From Myxococcales bacterium (GTDB lineage Bacteria > Myxococcota_A > Polyangia > Nannocystales > Nannocystaceae): a stretch of 64,000 nucleotides of DNA. Below the pieces are notes generated by a model that saw only the letters and a list, made by a program, of their open reading frames with translations, was not told the DNA's origin and searched no databases. Within the stretch, counting starts at the first letter, position 1, and each line of letters opens with the position of its first letter. Shown here one piece after another: positions 38,978 to 46,839 of the stretch. The DNA lies in NCBI GenBank assembly GCA_020633315.1, contig JACKDV010000004.1:496001-560000 (forward strand). The letters run 5' to 3'. The position numbers and the translations under genes are program-made.

Positions 38978-39437
38978 CCACGCAACCCTCGATGGCCCGC
39001 TCCGACGGGTCGAGATTCGAATCCACGCCGACATCGACGATCCCTCGGCCTTCTCCTTCCTCTCGGCGGGCTCGCCCCCGCAGTGGGAGCGGGTGGAGGG
39101 GGACGATGCCGGGCTCCTGGCCCTCGACACGGATCCGGCCACGGACATCCGCCTGCGGGTGCTCGTGAGCTCGACGCCTCCGCGGATCGGATGGACGGTG
39201 ACCATCCAGCGCGGCACCGTGCCCCTCTCGGGCCAGAATCACGGCGCCAGCTTCCGCAGCGAGCCCATCGAGGGCTCGGAGGTCGAGGGGCGCTACCTCG
39301 TCACCGTGTCGTGTGCGGCGTTCGTGCGCACCTACTACTTCGAGATCGGTCGGGGCGAGGCGCCCCGGGTGCTGGCCAAGATCGGCCTGTACGACGACGA
39401 CCGACCCACGCTCGCCGTGCGACCGCCCAGTCGCTGA
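38970..39437 (+). CDS. Small unknown protein between kinase and sigma factor
   Basis: 155 residues; ATG 38970 overlaps the kinase stop by eight bases, so translation is coupled. The core is beta-rich (RRVEIRIHADIDDPSAFSF, RIGWTVTIQRGTVPLSGQ, VEGRYLVTVSCAAFVRTYYF) with no signal peptide, no Cys pair apart from a single Cys, and no recognised family. Lying between a receptor-like kinase and a sigma factor it could be a kinase substrate or an anti-sigma-like regulator, which is inference from gene order only. Confidence 0.65.
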   Translation: MTDHATLDGPLRRVEIRIHADIDDPSAFSFLSAGSPPQWERVEGDDAGLLALDTDPATDIRLRVLVSSTPPRIGWTVTIQRGTVPLSGQNHGASFRSEPIEGSEVEGRYLVTVSCAAFVRTYYFEIGRGEAPRVLAKIGLYDDDRPTLAVRPPSR

Positions 39438-39552
39438 GCCGATCGATTCTCCACCGATGACGATCTCTCCGGGCTCGGGATGCGCCCGGCCGATGCACCG
39501 CCCGGGCGAGGGTATTCCCCGACCCGGCACGAAGGACCACCAAGGGGGGCAC

Positions 39553-40221
39553 GTGACCAAGGAAGAAATCTATGAGGAGTGTGCACCTGCGCTCGAGCGG
39601 TTCTTCGCCAACAAGGTCTCCTTGCCGTACGAGATCGAGGACCTGATGCACACCTCGTTCCTGCGCCTGTTCGCCAAGATGGAGAGCGGGGCGGAGCTGG
39701 AAGACCCCTGCGCCTTCATCTTCGGGATCGCCAAGCTCGTGCTGTACGAGCACTGGCGTCGCAAGGCTCGCTTGGCGAGCCACGAGGAGGTCGGCGAGCA
39801 CCCGCTCGTGGCGATGGGCGCGGGGCTGTCGAGCATCCTCGCCGAGAGCGAGGAGCAGGCCCTGGTCGCGGACGCGCTGCGGGAGGTGAGGCTCGACTAC
39901 CAGACGGTGCTCGAGCTGTTCTACTGGGAGGGCAAGTCCTACGAGGAGATCGCGGCGACCATGGAGATCGCCAAGGGGACCGTGGGCACCCTGCTCCGGC
40001 GCGGGCGCCGGGCCCTGCGGCAGGTCATCAGCCGCAAGCAGGCGCAGGAGGGGGCCCGCGCTCCCTCCCGCGTGGCCAAGCTGCTCGAGCGATCGCGGCG
40101 AGCCCCCTCGTCGAGGTCTCCTCGCCGGGCCCCCCACCACGGCTCCTCCCGGGGGGGCACCCGGCCGCGTGCCGTGCTCCGACGCCGACGCGCCGACGAG
40201 TCGTCCGTCGACGGCAAGTAG
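39553..40221 (+). CDS. ECF-type sigma factor (kinase-linked)
   Basis: 222 residues from GTG 39553, preceded by a GGGGGG-rich Shine-Dalgarno-like stretch. Region 2-like: IEDLMHTSFLRLFAKMESG...CAFIFGIAKLVLYEHWRRK. Region 4: LDYQTVLELFYWEGKSYEEIAATMEIAKGTVGTLLRRGRR, split here, a helix-turn-helix with YEEIAATM...GTV. The C-terminal ~45 residues are a basic Arg/Ser/Pro-rich extension, a possible site for phosphorylation by the operon's kinase. The kinase-sigma gene pairing matches the known sigma-factor groups regulated by Ser/Thr kinases in myxobacteria and planctomycetes. Confidence 0.88.
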   Translation: MTKEEIYEECAPALERFFANKVSLPYEIEDLMHTSFLRLFAKMESGAELEDPCAFIFGIAKLVLYEHWRRKARLASHEEVGEHPLVAMGAGLSSILAESEEQALVADALREVRLDYQTVLELFYWEGKSYEEIAATMEIAKGTVGTLLRRGRRALRQVISRKQAQEGARAPSRVAKLLERSRRAPSSRSPRRAPHHGSSRGGTRPRAVLRRRRADESSVDGK

Positions 40222-40246
40222 CTCGCCCGCCCGCGACCCGCCGGGC

Positions 40247-41119
40247 TCACCCCGGCGGCTGGAAGCAGCCGATGGTGGTCTCGATGCGGAAGTTGGACTC
40301 GGAGGTGTGGCGCTCGGCGAAGAAGAAGTCGAGGTCGTAGGTCCCGCCCGGCACGATGCCCAGGGTGCCCGCCATCGCGTCGAGGTCGATGCTGCCCTCC
40401 ATCGGACCGTGCACCCCGCCCAGGTCGATGCCCAGGCGCCCGTTGATGAAGGTGAACAGGTCGTCGTCGCCGCGGAAGGTGAAGACCTCGCCGCCCTGGT
40501 AGGTGAACTGCGTGTGCATCTCCAGGGTGAAGTGGTAGTTGTGCGAGTTGCCCTCGTTGCCGAAGCCCTGGTCGTCGATGGGAAAGAAGGCCGGGTTGTC
40601 GTAGGTGTACGTGCCCGAGCCGTCGTCGCTGAGCGGGATGGCCACGGGGATGGTCTGGTTGACCCCCGGCACGTCGCGATACCACTGGTCGAAGTTGGCC
40701 TGGCCGGTGGTCGTGCCCGCGCTCCCTCCCGCGTACACCGGCTTGCCGTCACCCCCGAGCATGAAGTCGACGATCCCGGGGTCGACCGCGATCACGTACT
40801 CGAAGTCGGGGTGGGACTGCGAGAAGTCGCGGACGGTGGCCATCAGCTCCGTCTCGCACTCGCCGGGCGGGGGGAGCGTGCCGCTGCCGTCGTCGCCCAG
40901 GTCGAACTTGGGACCGCTGCCGCCCCCGGTGCCATCGGGGTTGGAGCCGCTGGTCGCCCCGCTGGTGTCGCCCGAGTCGTCGCCCAGGGTGGAGCTGCCG
41001 ACCGCGGTGAGGCCGGTCAGGCTCGTGGGCCCCGAGCCCGCGCTGGCTCGTCCGCCCTCGGACGGGTCGCCACAGCCGCTCAGCACCAGCACCAGCCCGA
41101 ACGCGTGCCCTCGCCTCAC
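40247..41119 (-). CDS. Fibro-slime domain lipoprotein
   Basis: 290 residues starting GTG 41119. Signal GHAFGLVLVLSGC with a lipobox, then a Ser/Thr/Gly linker (~20-75). The domain ~85-288 carries VRDFSQSHPDFEY, TFRGDDDLFTFINGRLGIDL and GGTYDLDFFFAERHTSESNF, the signature I recall for fibro-slime (TIGR02148), an adhesive PA14-related module found in Fibrobacter, Dictyostelium and myxobacteria. It probably binds extracellular polysaccharide or cell surface. Located downstream of the SDR gene with 129 bases between. Confidence 0.82.
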   Translation of the reverse strand: MRRGHAFGLVLVLSGCGDPSEGGRASAGSGPTSLTGLTAVGSSTLGDDSGDTSGATSGSNPDGTGGGSGPKFDLGDDGSGTLPPPGECETELMATVRDFSQSHPDFEYVIAVDPGIVDFMLGGDGKPVYAGGSAGTTTGQANFDQWYRDVPGVNQTIPVAIPLSDDGSGTYTYDNPAFFPIDDQGFGNEGNSHNYHFTLEMHTQFTYQGGEVFTFRGDDDLFTFINGRLGIDLGGVHGPMEGSIDLDAMAGTLGIVPGGTYDLDFFFAERHTSESNFRIETTIGCFQPPG

Positions 41120-41248
41120 CCGCGCAGGATACGTCGGTGGTCGGAGCGACCGCAGAGGGGATCACCCTGATCGCCGCAGGGGCATCCCCGGGTGCACCTA
41201 GCTCCCACCTCTCCGTGGCTCACCCGCCGGGCCGCCTGGCTCGCGGGG

Positions 41249-42286
41249 CTAGCCGGGGCTGACCGCGAGATCGGCCAGCGCTCGGGCGCGATCGGTCTTG
41301 GGGGCGATCGTGCCCGCGGCCAGGTGCCAGGCGTAGATGTCGCGCAGGGTGTCCTCGGTGGGCCGGATGGTGTGGCCGAGCTCGCGCTGGGCCTTGCTCG
41401 AGTCGAAGGCATAGCGGAGCCGCAGGGGGATGAGCGACTCCGAGGTGTACAGCGGCTCGCCCTCGAGGAAGCGCGCGGCCACGTCCATCACCGGCGCGCC
41501 GAGCTGGGCCAGCCACGCCGGCGCGGTCAGGCGCGGGCGCGACACGCCGGTGATCCGCTCGGCCGCGGCCGAGAGCTGGGGCAGGGTGAGGTAGCGACCG
41601 GTGGTCAGGTAGCTCTCGCCGGTGCGGCCCTTGTCCACCGCCGCGATCATGGTGGCCGCCACGTCGCGCGCGTCGACGAAGTCGTAGCCCCCCGACAGCA
41701 GCGCGGGCAGGCGTCGCCGGTAGAGCTTGAGCAGCACCAGGCCCAGGCGAGACGGACGATAGTCATAGGGACCGATCACCGCCGAGGGGTGCACGATCAC
41801 CGCGTCGAGGCCCTCCTCGATCGCCTGGCGCACCAGCGCCTCGCCGCGAGCCTTGCTCACGTCGTAGGCCGGTGCCTGGCCGGGCCCGACCCGCGGGCGG
41901 GTCTCGTCGACGGGGCGATCCCAGGGCGAGTGCGAGAAGGCGTGCACCGAGCAGGTGTGGATCATGCGACGCACGCGACTGCGGAGCGCGGCGCGGGTCA
42001 CCTGCCGCACGCCCTCCACGTTGACCGCCTCGACCAGGCCGTTCATGGGGCCGACGATCGAGATCTGGGCCGCGAGGTGATAGAGCAGCTCCGCGCCGTC
42101 GAGCAGCTCGTCGAGGCCCTCGCCCGAGATCACGTCGCCCCGCACCTCGGTGAGGGCCAGGCCGTGGAGCTCGGGGGGACGGGGGCGGCGCACCAGGGCG
42201 CGCACCTCGTCGCCGCGGGCGACGAGCTGACGCACCAGGTTGGCGCCGAGGTGACCAGTGGCTCCCGTGATCGCGACCGTCGCCAT
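41249..42286 (-). CDS. NAD-dependent epimerase/dehydratase family SDR
   Basis: 345 residues from ATG 42286. Extended SDR: VAITGATGHLGANLVRQL at the N-terminus (GxxGxxG), YHLAAQISIVGPM, IHTCSVHAFSH, catalytic Tyr-Lys as YDVSKARGEALV, HPSAVIGPYDYRPS. Overall like dihydroflavonol 4-reductase or 3-beta-hydroxysteroid dehydrogenase-type reductases. Exact substrate unknown. Begins 44 bases downstream of the FecR gene stop, so it may be the last gene of the sigma operon or an independent unit. Confidence 0.9.
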   Translation of the reverse strand: MATVAITGATGHLGANLVRQLVARGDEVRALVRRPRPPELHGLALTEVRGDVISGEGLDELLDGAELLYHLAAQISIVGPMNGLVEAVNVEGVRQVTRAALRSRVRRMIHTCSVHAFSHSPWDRPVDETRPRVGPGQAPAYDVSKARGEALVRQAIEEGLDAVIVHPSAVIGPYDYRPSRLGLVLLKLYRRRLPALLSGGYDFVDARDVAATMIAAVDKGRTGESYLTTGRYLTLPQLSAAAERITGVSRPRLTAPAWLAQLGAPVMDVAARFLEGEPLYTSESLIPLRLRYAFDSSKAQRELGHTIRPTEDTLRDIYAWHLAAGTIAPKTDRARALADLAVSPG

Positions 42287-42330
42287 CGTGCGCGGGATGG
42301 TACGCGCTGCCGCCCGCGCAGGCGAGGCGG

Positions 42331-43488
42331 CTACGGCGTGCCCGCGCCGGCGTCGGGGCAACCCAGGCGCTCGCGGGCCGCCGCCACGGCGCCGTCGTAG
42401 CGCCCGCCCGGGAAGCGAGCCGCGTGGCGGGCCCAGTGGGCGCAGGCCTGGTCGGCGTCGCCCAGGTGGCGCTCGACGATCTCGCCCAGCTCGTAGCTCA
42501 GCACCTGCGCGGTCCGCCGGTCCCACCGACGCCCGCGCTCGGCCCTGCGCAGGACCTCGGCCGCGTCGGCGTAGCGCCCGGCCGCCCGCAGGGCGGTGAC
42601 CTGGTCGATGATCGCGGTCGCATCCTCGGCGCTGGCCTCGACGGGCTCGGGCTTCGCCGGGCGCTCGGCGGCACGACGCGAGCCCCGGGCCTTCGCGCGC
42701 GGCTCGACCGGCGGCGGCTCGGCCTCGACGACGACGATCGGGTCGGGCTCGGCCCCGTCGTGGGTGGCCGCGCCCGTGCGGCCGCGCCCCGCTGCGGCCG
42801 GGAGCAGCTCGGCCTGCGCCACCTCGGAGGGCTCGGGCTCGGCGGCGTCGCCCCAGGCGTGCCGCTGTCCCGGCTCGATCTCGCGGCGCTGCCCCCCGAG
42901 GCCCACGAAGCGGATGCGTCCCTCGAAGAGATCGACGTAGCCCCCGCCCGCGTGCTGCGAGACGGTGAAGCGCGTGCCGATCACCTCGATGGTGCCGTGC
43001 GAGACGTGGATCCGCACCGGCGGCTCGCCGCTCGACACGTGGGCCACCTCGAGCAGCGCGGTGCCCTCGTCGATGCGCAGCCCGTCGTCGTCGCGCAGCA
43101 CCACGCGATCCCAGGTCTGCATCGTCAGGTGCGGGGCCACCAGGCGGCAGCTCCCGTCGAGCACCGCCCGCCCGGCCTCGCTGCGGTATCGGCAGTGCTC
43201 GCCCTCCACCGTGAAGATCCCGAGCACCGAGGCGACCGGATCGGGCTCGATGGCCTGCGGCCGCGGCCGCAGCCCGAGCCCCACCACCAGCAGCACCAGG
43301 GCCGCACCGGCGGCGAAGGTGATCGCGGGCAGCCAGCGGAAGCGGAAGCCGGCCGTGGCCTCGCGGGCGATCGCCTCTCGCCGCAGCCGCTCCGCCACCC
43401 GGGCCCGCGCGCCCGGGGGCATGCCGCGAGCGGCGAGCTCCTCGTCGAGCTCGCGCAGCCGCGGTGCGAGCACCCGTCGCTCGCTCAT
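42331..43488 (-). CDS. FecR-like anti-sigma/regulatory membrane protein
   Basis: 385 residues. ATG 43488 overlaps the sigma stop (ATGA). N-terminal ~50 residues are cytoplasmic and charged; a transmembrane helix (ITFAAGAALVLLVVGLGL) at about 53-72. A FecR domain follows (HVSHGTIEVIGTRFTVSQ and VDLFEGRIRFVG near residues 165-195). The Pro/Glu-rich linker leads to a C-terminal helical region with a TPR-like repeat (VTALRAAGRYADAAEVLRRAE). FecR proteins sit in the inner membrane and hold or activate an ECF sigma factor. Here it directly follows its sigma gene, the typical layout. Confidence 0.85.
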   Translation of the reverse strand: MSERRVLAPRLRELDEELAARGMPPGARARVAERLRREAIAREATAGFRFRWLPAITFAAGAALVLLVVGLGLRPRPQAIEPDPVASVLGIFTVEGEHCRYRSEAGRAVLDGSCRLVAPHLTMQTWDRVVLRDDDGLRIDEGTALLEVAHVSSGEPPVRIHVSHGTIEVIGTRFTVSQHAGGGYVDLFEGRIRFVGLGGQRREIEPGQRHAWGDAAEPEPSEVAQAELLPAAAGRGRTGAATHDGAEPDPIVVVEAEPPPVEPRAKARGSRRAAERPAKPEPVEASAEDATAIIDQVTALRAAGRYADAAEVLRRAERGRRWDRRTAQVLSYELGEIVERHLGDADQACAHWARHAARFPGGRYDGAVAAARERLGCPDAGAGTP

Positions 43489-44051
43489 CCCTCCACCTCC
43501 CAGCCCGCCGCGCGCACGCGGGCCTCGGCGCGCTTGACCAGCTTGCACACGTAGCCCTTGGTGTGGCCGAGGATCCGACCGATCTCCACCAGGGTCTTGC
43601 CGTCCACGTGCACCATGCAGAAGGCCATGCGCTCCTTGGGCGGGAGCTGGTCGAGCACGGCCCAGGCCTGGTCGAGCCCCTCGCGTGCGGCGGCGAGGCG
43701 CTCGGGGTCCACGGGCGGCCGCGCCTTCTCGCCGAGCAGCCAGCGCACCGGGGCCGCGCTGCGCACCCGCTCGCGACGCAGGCGGTTGAGGCAGCGATTG
43801 CTGGTCACGCGGTAGAACCAGCCCTCGAGGCCGTCGTTCTCCTCGAGGCGATCGATCACGTCGAACAGCCGCAGGAAGACCTCCTGGGTGAGGTCCTCGG
43901 CCCAGGCGGCGTCGCCCCGGCCGTAGCGCAGGGCGAGGCGATACACCAGGCCGTGGTAGCGCCGGTACAGGGCGTCGATCTCGAGCGGAGCCGCGGGGAC
44001 CTCCTCGAGCTCGAGCTCGTTCAGCGCCATCACGTCGCTGCGCTCGCTCAC
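43485..44051 (-). CDS. ECF sigma factor (FecR-linked)
   Basis: 188 residues; the GTG at 44051 overlaps the upstream barrel-gene stop (GTGA), and an internal ATG at 44030 is an alternative. Region 2: LYRRYHGLVYRLALRYGRGD, AEDLTQEVFLRLFDVIDR; region 4: LDQLPPKERMAFCMVHVDGK and EIGRILGHTKGYVCKLVKRA. All sigma70 region 2/4 features of an ECF factor are present. Same operon as an N-terminal signal-peptide beta-barrel protein (upstream) and FecR (downstream): a surface-to-sigma signalling cassette. Confidence 0.9.
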   Translation of the reverse strand: MSERSDVMALNELELEEVPAAPLEIDALYRRYHGLVYRLALRYGRGDAAWAEDLTQEVFLRLFDVIDRLEENDGLEGWFYRVTSNRCLNRLRRERVRSAAPVRWLLGEKARPPVDPERLAAAREGLDQAWAVLDQLPPKERMAFCMVHVDGKTLVEIGRILGHTKGYVCKLVKRAEARVRAAGWEVEG

Positions 44052-45370
44052 TCGATCCTCCAGCCGTGGGTGATGCCCACCGCCAGGCCCACGCGCCAGG
44101 CGGGGCGTCTCCAGTCCACCCCGCTCTCGCGCACCAGGCCCACCCGGTGCTCCCACGAGGACGAGCCGATCCCGGGGTCGACGATGAGGTGCAGGCGCGT
44201 CCAGTTGCGCAGCTCGATCGAGTAGGTCACGGGCAGCTCGGCCGCGAAGGCCACGTCGCCCGCGGTCCGATCGCCCACGCCGAAGGTGTGGAGGTCCGTG
44301 CCCACCAGGGCGGCGACGTCGAGGTGTCCGCGTCGACCCACCCGCAGCCCCCAGTCGGGACCGATGACCAGGCGCAGATCGACCACGAGCACCGAGTGAC
44401 CCGACGACGGGACCGCCGACGCGCTCAGCCGTCCGCCCACGCCCTCGAGCCGACCCATGCGCCAGCCGGCCTGCACCAGCGGGTCCACGAAGCGGCCGCG
44501 CATGGCCACGCCGGCGCTGGCCCCCAGCCGCGCCTCGGCCCGCGGAGGGCCGTGCATGGGCGGCAGCTCCTCGTCGCGCTCGCGGGTCACGCTCGGCGCG
44601 GGAGCATCGAGCAGCTCTCGCCCCGAGGGACCGCCGAGCGCCTCGAGATCGAGCTCGCCCGCCGGCTCGGGCGGGGAGCGCAGCGCATCGAGGAGCTGTC
44701 GCGCCGCGCGGCGCGAGGCATCGGGCGAGCCATCGCCGAGCTCCACCACCAGCTGCGGCGGGCTGCAATCGTCGGCGGCGGGACCGATGCCCACCTCGGC
44801 CAGGGCGCCCCGCCGCTCGATGCACACCAGCGTGTCGACGCTCGAGGGCCGGGCGCTCAGGGTGAAGCCCGCGTGGTGACCCACCTCGGCCATCGCCTCC
44901 AGCAGGCCGTCGTCGGCCGGCGCGTCGACGAAGCGCAGCGCCACCCCGGGCTCGGGCTCGGCGATCGCATCCTCGGCATCGCACGCCTGCTCCACGCCCT
45001 GGATCGCGCGGTGCAGCACCTCGAGGCGCTGCACCGCGTCGGGCCCGGGCTCCACCGCGAAGCTCCGACGCGCCCGCCCCTCGGCGCTCACCACCAGCCC
45101 GTCGGGCACCGCCCGCACCCGCACCACGCCCTGGGCTCCGCGGGGCTCGGCCGCCACGTCGTAGCCCTCCTCGAGCAGGCGACGCACCAACCAGCCCCGC
45201 ATCGCGGTCAGGCGCGCGTGATCGCCGGCATCGACGAAGGGATCGGGGTGGACCTCCACCGCCACGGTGGGTCTCGAGGCGAGCATGAGGCTGAGCAGCA
45301 GGGCGGACACGGGGGCGGGTCTCGAGCAGCGAAGGGGCCGCCCGAGTGTGTCACCCCCGAGGCCCCCCAA
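44048..45370 (-). CDS. Putative beta-barrel outer-membrane protein linked to ECF sigma/FecR
   Basis: 440 residues if the TTG at 45370 is used; GTG at 45310 is an alternative giving a shorter signal peptide (SALLLSLMLASRPTVA). The N-terminal half is soluble with repeated short motifs (QGVVRVRAVPDGLVVSAEGRA), and the C-terminal ~190 residues have alternating amphipathic strands (GRLSASAVPSSGHSVLVVDLR, HLDVAALVGTDLHTFGVGD, TYSIELRNWTRLHLIV, VGLAVGITHGWRIE) ending in an aromatic-rich strand, the style of an outer-membrane barrel. Its stop overlaps the sigma gene start, suggesting a myxobacterial sensor-barrel / ECF sigma / FecR cassette. Not a TonB receptor by size. Confidence 0.65.
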   Translation of the reverse strand: MGGLGGDTLGRPLRCSRPAPVSALLLSLMLASRPTVAVEVHPDPFVDAGDHARLTAMRGWLVRRLLEEGYDVAAEPRGAQGVVRVRAVPDGLVVSAEGRARRSFAVEPGPDAVQRLEVLHRAIQGVEQACDAEDAIAEPEPGVALRFVDAPADDGLLEAMAEVGHHAGFTLSARPSSVDTLVCIERRGALAEVGIGPAADDCSPPQLVVELGDGSPDASRRAARQLLDALRSPPEPAGELDLEALGGPSGRELLDAPAPSVTRERDEELPPMHGPPRAEARLGASAGVAMRGRFVDPLVQAGWRMGRLEGVGGRLSASAVPSSGHSVLVVDLRLVIGPDWGLRVGRRGHLDVAALVGTDLHTFGVGDRTAGDVAFAAELPVTYSIELRNWTRLHLIVDPGIGSSSWEHRVGLVRESGVDWRRPAWRVGLAVGITHGWRIE

Positions 45371-45446
45371 GGTTTCCGCGCCGCCGCCGAGGCCCGAGCC
45401 CAGCCTCCTCGGGCACCGCGCAAGGACCGCAACACCGCCGAGGGGC

Positions 45447-46694
45447 TCAGCTTGGGCGCCGCCGTGCGAAGCTGTGCTCGAATTTGCCCAGCAGGTCGAG
45501 CATCACGTTGTGCTGCTGGTGCGCCAGCGACAGCGAGTCCCCGCGCCAGAAGAAGCCATCGGAGGCCAGCGAGCGGTCGTAGCGGTACTCGAGGCGCAGC
45601 TGCACCAGGTCGCCCAGGTACAGCGACGGCCCGGCCGTGACCGAGACCAGCGTCTGGGGCACACCGTAGATCCGCCCGTTGGGATCGCCCCACGCCCCGG
45701 GCCGGGCCGCGATCACCAGCGACGAGCGCGGCCCGTCCCAGGCGAAGCCCCGCACCCAGATCCCGCCGCCGATCCAGTAGGAGTCCTGCCCGCCCGCGGT
45801 CCGTCCCTCGCGACCGCCATCGAGCACCGCGGCCACGCCCACCGGCCGACCGTCCCACACCACCTGGGTGTCGAGGTGCACGAGCCACGACGCGGGATCG
45901 AGGTCGACCTGCTCGGGACCAAAGAACAGCTGGGCCGCCGCCGTGGTGCGCCCCTTGCCCCAGTGCAGCCCCACCAGCCCCGAGGGCGCCCGGTTGACGT
46001 CGCCGATCGTCTGCCAGCCGTTGACCAGCCACGCCTCGGCCCGCAGCCCCCGGGGGAGATCCTGCGCCACGCGCAGGCCCATCAAGTAGTAGGGCACGGC
46101 GTTCGAGGCCAGCGCGGGGCTGTAGGTCCAGTTGTCCTTGGACCAGAACCCGCCGAAGCCGATCGGTGCCCCCATGAGACCCGCATCGATCTCGGTGCCG
46201 CTGGCGAAGCGGTAGCCCGCGTTGGCCAGCGCGATGTGCTTCCACACCTCCGGTCCCGCGAACGATCCCGCGGCTCCGCCCGGCACCGGCTCACCGGCGT
46301 ACAAGGCATCGACGGCCGCGCCCGCGTGCAGGGCCAGCTCGAAGCGCACCGGCTCGTCGTCGCTGGCCTCGTGCCGCAGCTGGGCCGCCACCACGTTGAG
46401 GGTGAGCTCGCCCGTGCGCGGGTGGGTGACCGCGCCCGCGTAGAGATGATTGGCGGGGAAGTTCGAGTTGAACAGATAGCTGGTGTCGACGAAGGCCCCG
46501 GCGATCCACGTGCGCGGACCCGTGCCCTCGCCCTCGTCGCTCGGCCCGGGGGCGGGCACCGGCTCGCGGGCGGGATCCGGCTCCGCGAATCCCTCGAAGC
46601 CCTGGGTCGCCGAGGCGTCCGGGGAGGTGGTCGCAGCCGCGGCCGCGAGGGAGAGCGCGAGCAGGTCGAGCACCGTCGGAGCCGTTTCTAACAC
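45447..46694 (-). CDS. Porin-like outer-membrane beta-barrel protein
   Basis: About 415 residues from GTG 46694 (a GTG at 46778 would add 28 residues with a basic stretch, and GTG 46673 would trim seven). A signal-like LDLLALSLAAAAA is followed by a Pro/Glu linker and ~340 residues of alternating strands with many Trp, Tyr and Gly (AGAFVDTSYLFNSNFPANH, GRTTAAAQLFFGPEQVDL, GGGIWVRGFAWDGPRSS), ending in short turns typical of barrels. Resembles the putative beta-barrel porin-2 (OmpL-like) family. Likely an outer-membrane channel. Divergent from the vault-protein homologue; the 145 bases between hold a perfect inverted repeat. Confidence 0.7.
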   Translation of the reverse strand: MLETAPTVLDLLALSLAAAAATTSPDASATQGFEGFAEPDPAREPVPAPGPSDEGEGTGPRTWIAGAFVDTSYLFNSNFPANHLYAGAVTHPRTGELTLNVVAAQLRHEASDDEPVRFELALHAGAAVDALYAGEPVPGGAAGSFAGPEVWKHIALANAGYRFASGTEIDAGLMGAPIGFGGFWSKDNWTYSPALASNAVPYYLMGLRVAQDLPRGLRAEAWLVNGWQTIGDVNRAPSGLVGLHWGKGRTTAAAQLFFGPEQVDLDPASWLVHLDTQVVWDGRPVGVAAVLDGGREGRTAGGQDSYWIGGGIWVRGFAWDGPRSSLVIAARPGAWGDPNGRIYGVPQTLVSVTAGPSLYLGDLVQLRLEYRYDRSLASDGFFWRGDSLSLAHQQHNVMLDLLGKFEHSFARRRPS

Positions 46695-46699
46695 ATCGC

Positions 46700-46730
46700 C
46701 GGCCGGTCCCGGTGCCAACAGGACCGGCCG
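46700..46730. promoter_or_regulatory. 10-bp inverted repeat in porin / vault-protein divergent intergenic
   Basis: CGGCCGGTCC (46700-46709), 11-base spacer, GGACCGGCCG (46721-46730): perfect 10-bp arms. The total length and spacing suit a dimeric operator, or a hairpin in the leader of the porin gene whose GTG (46694) is five bases away. A second short palindrome, CCGTCC-C-GGACGG, lies at 46805-46817, about 23 bases upstream of the vault-protein ATG. Both are seen directly; regulatory function is inferred. Confidence 0.5.
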
Positions 46731-46839
46731 TCGTGGTGGCGCTTCCGTCCGGCCGCCGATCCAGCTGGCCGCGAGCACGTTCGGATCCTACCCTGGACGC
46801 CCGTCCGTCCCGGACGGCAGCGAGCAAAGGAAGTCGGCG

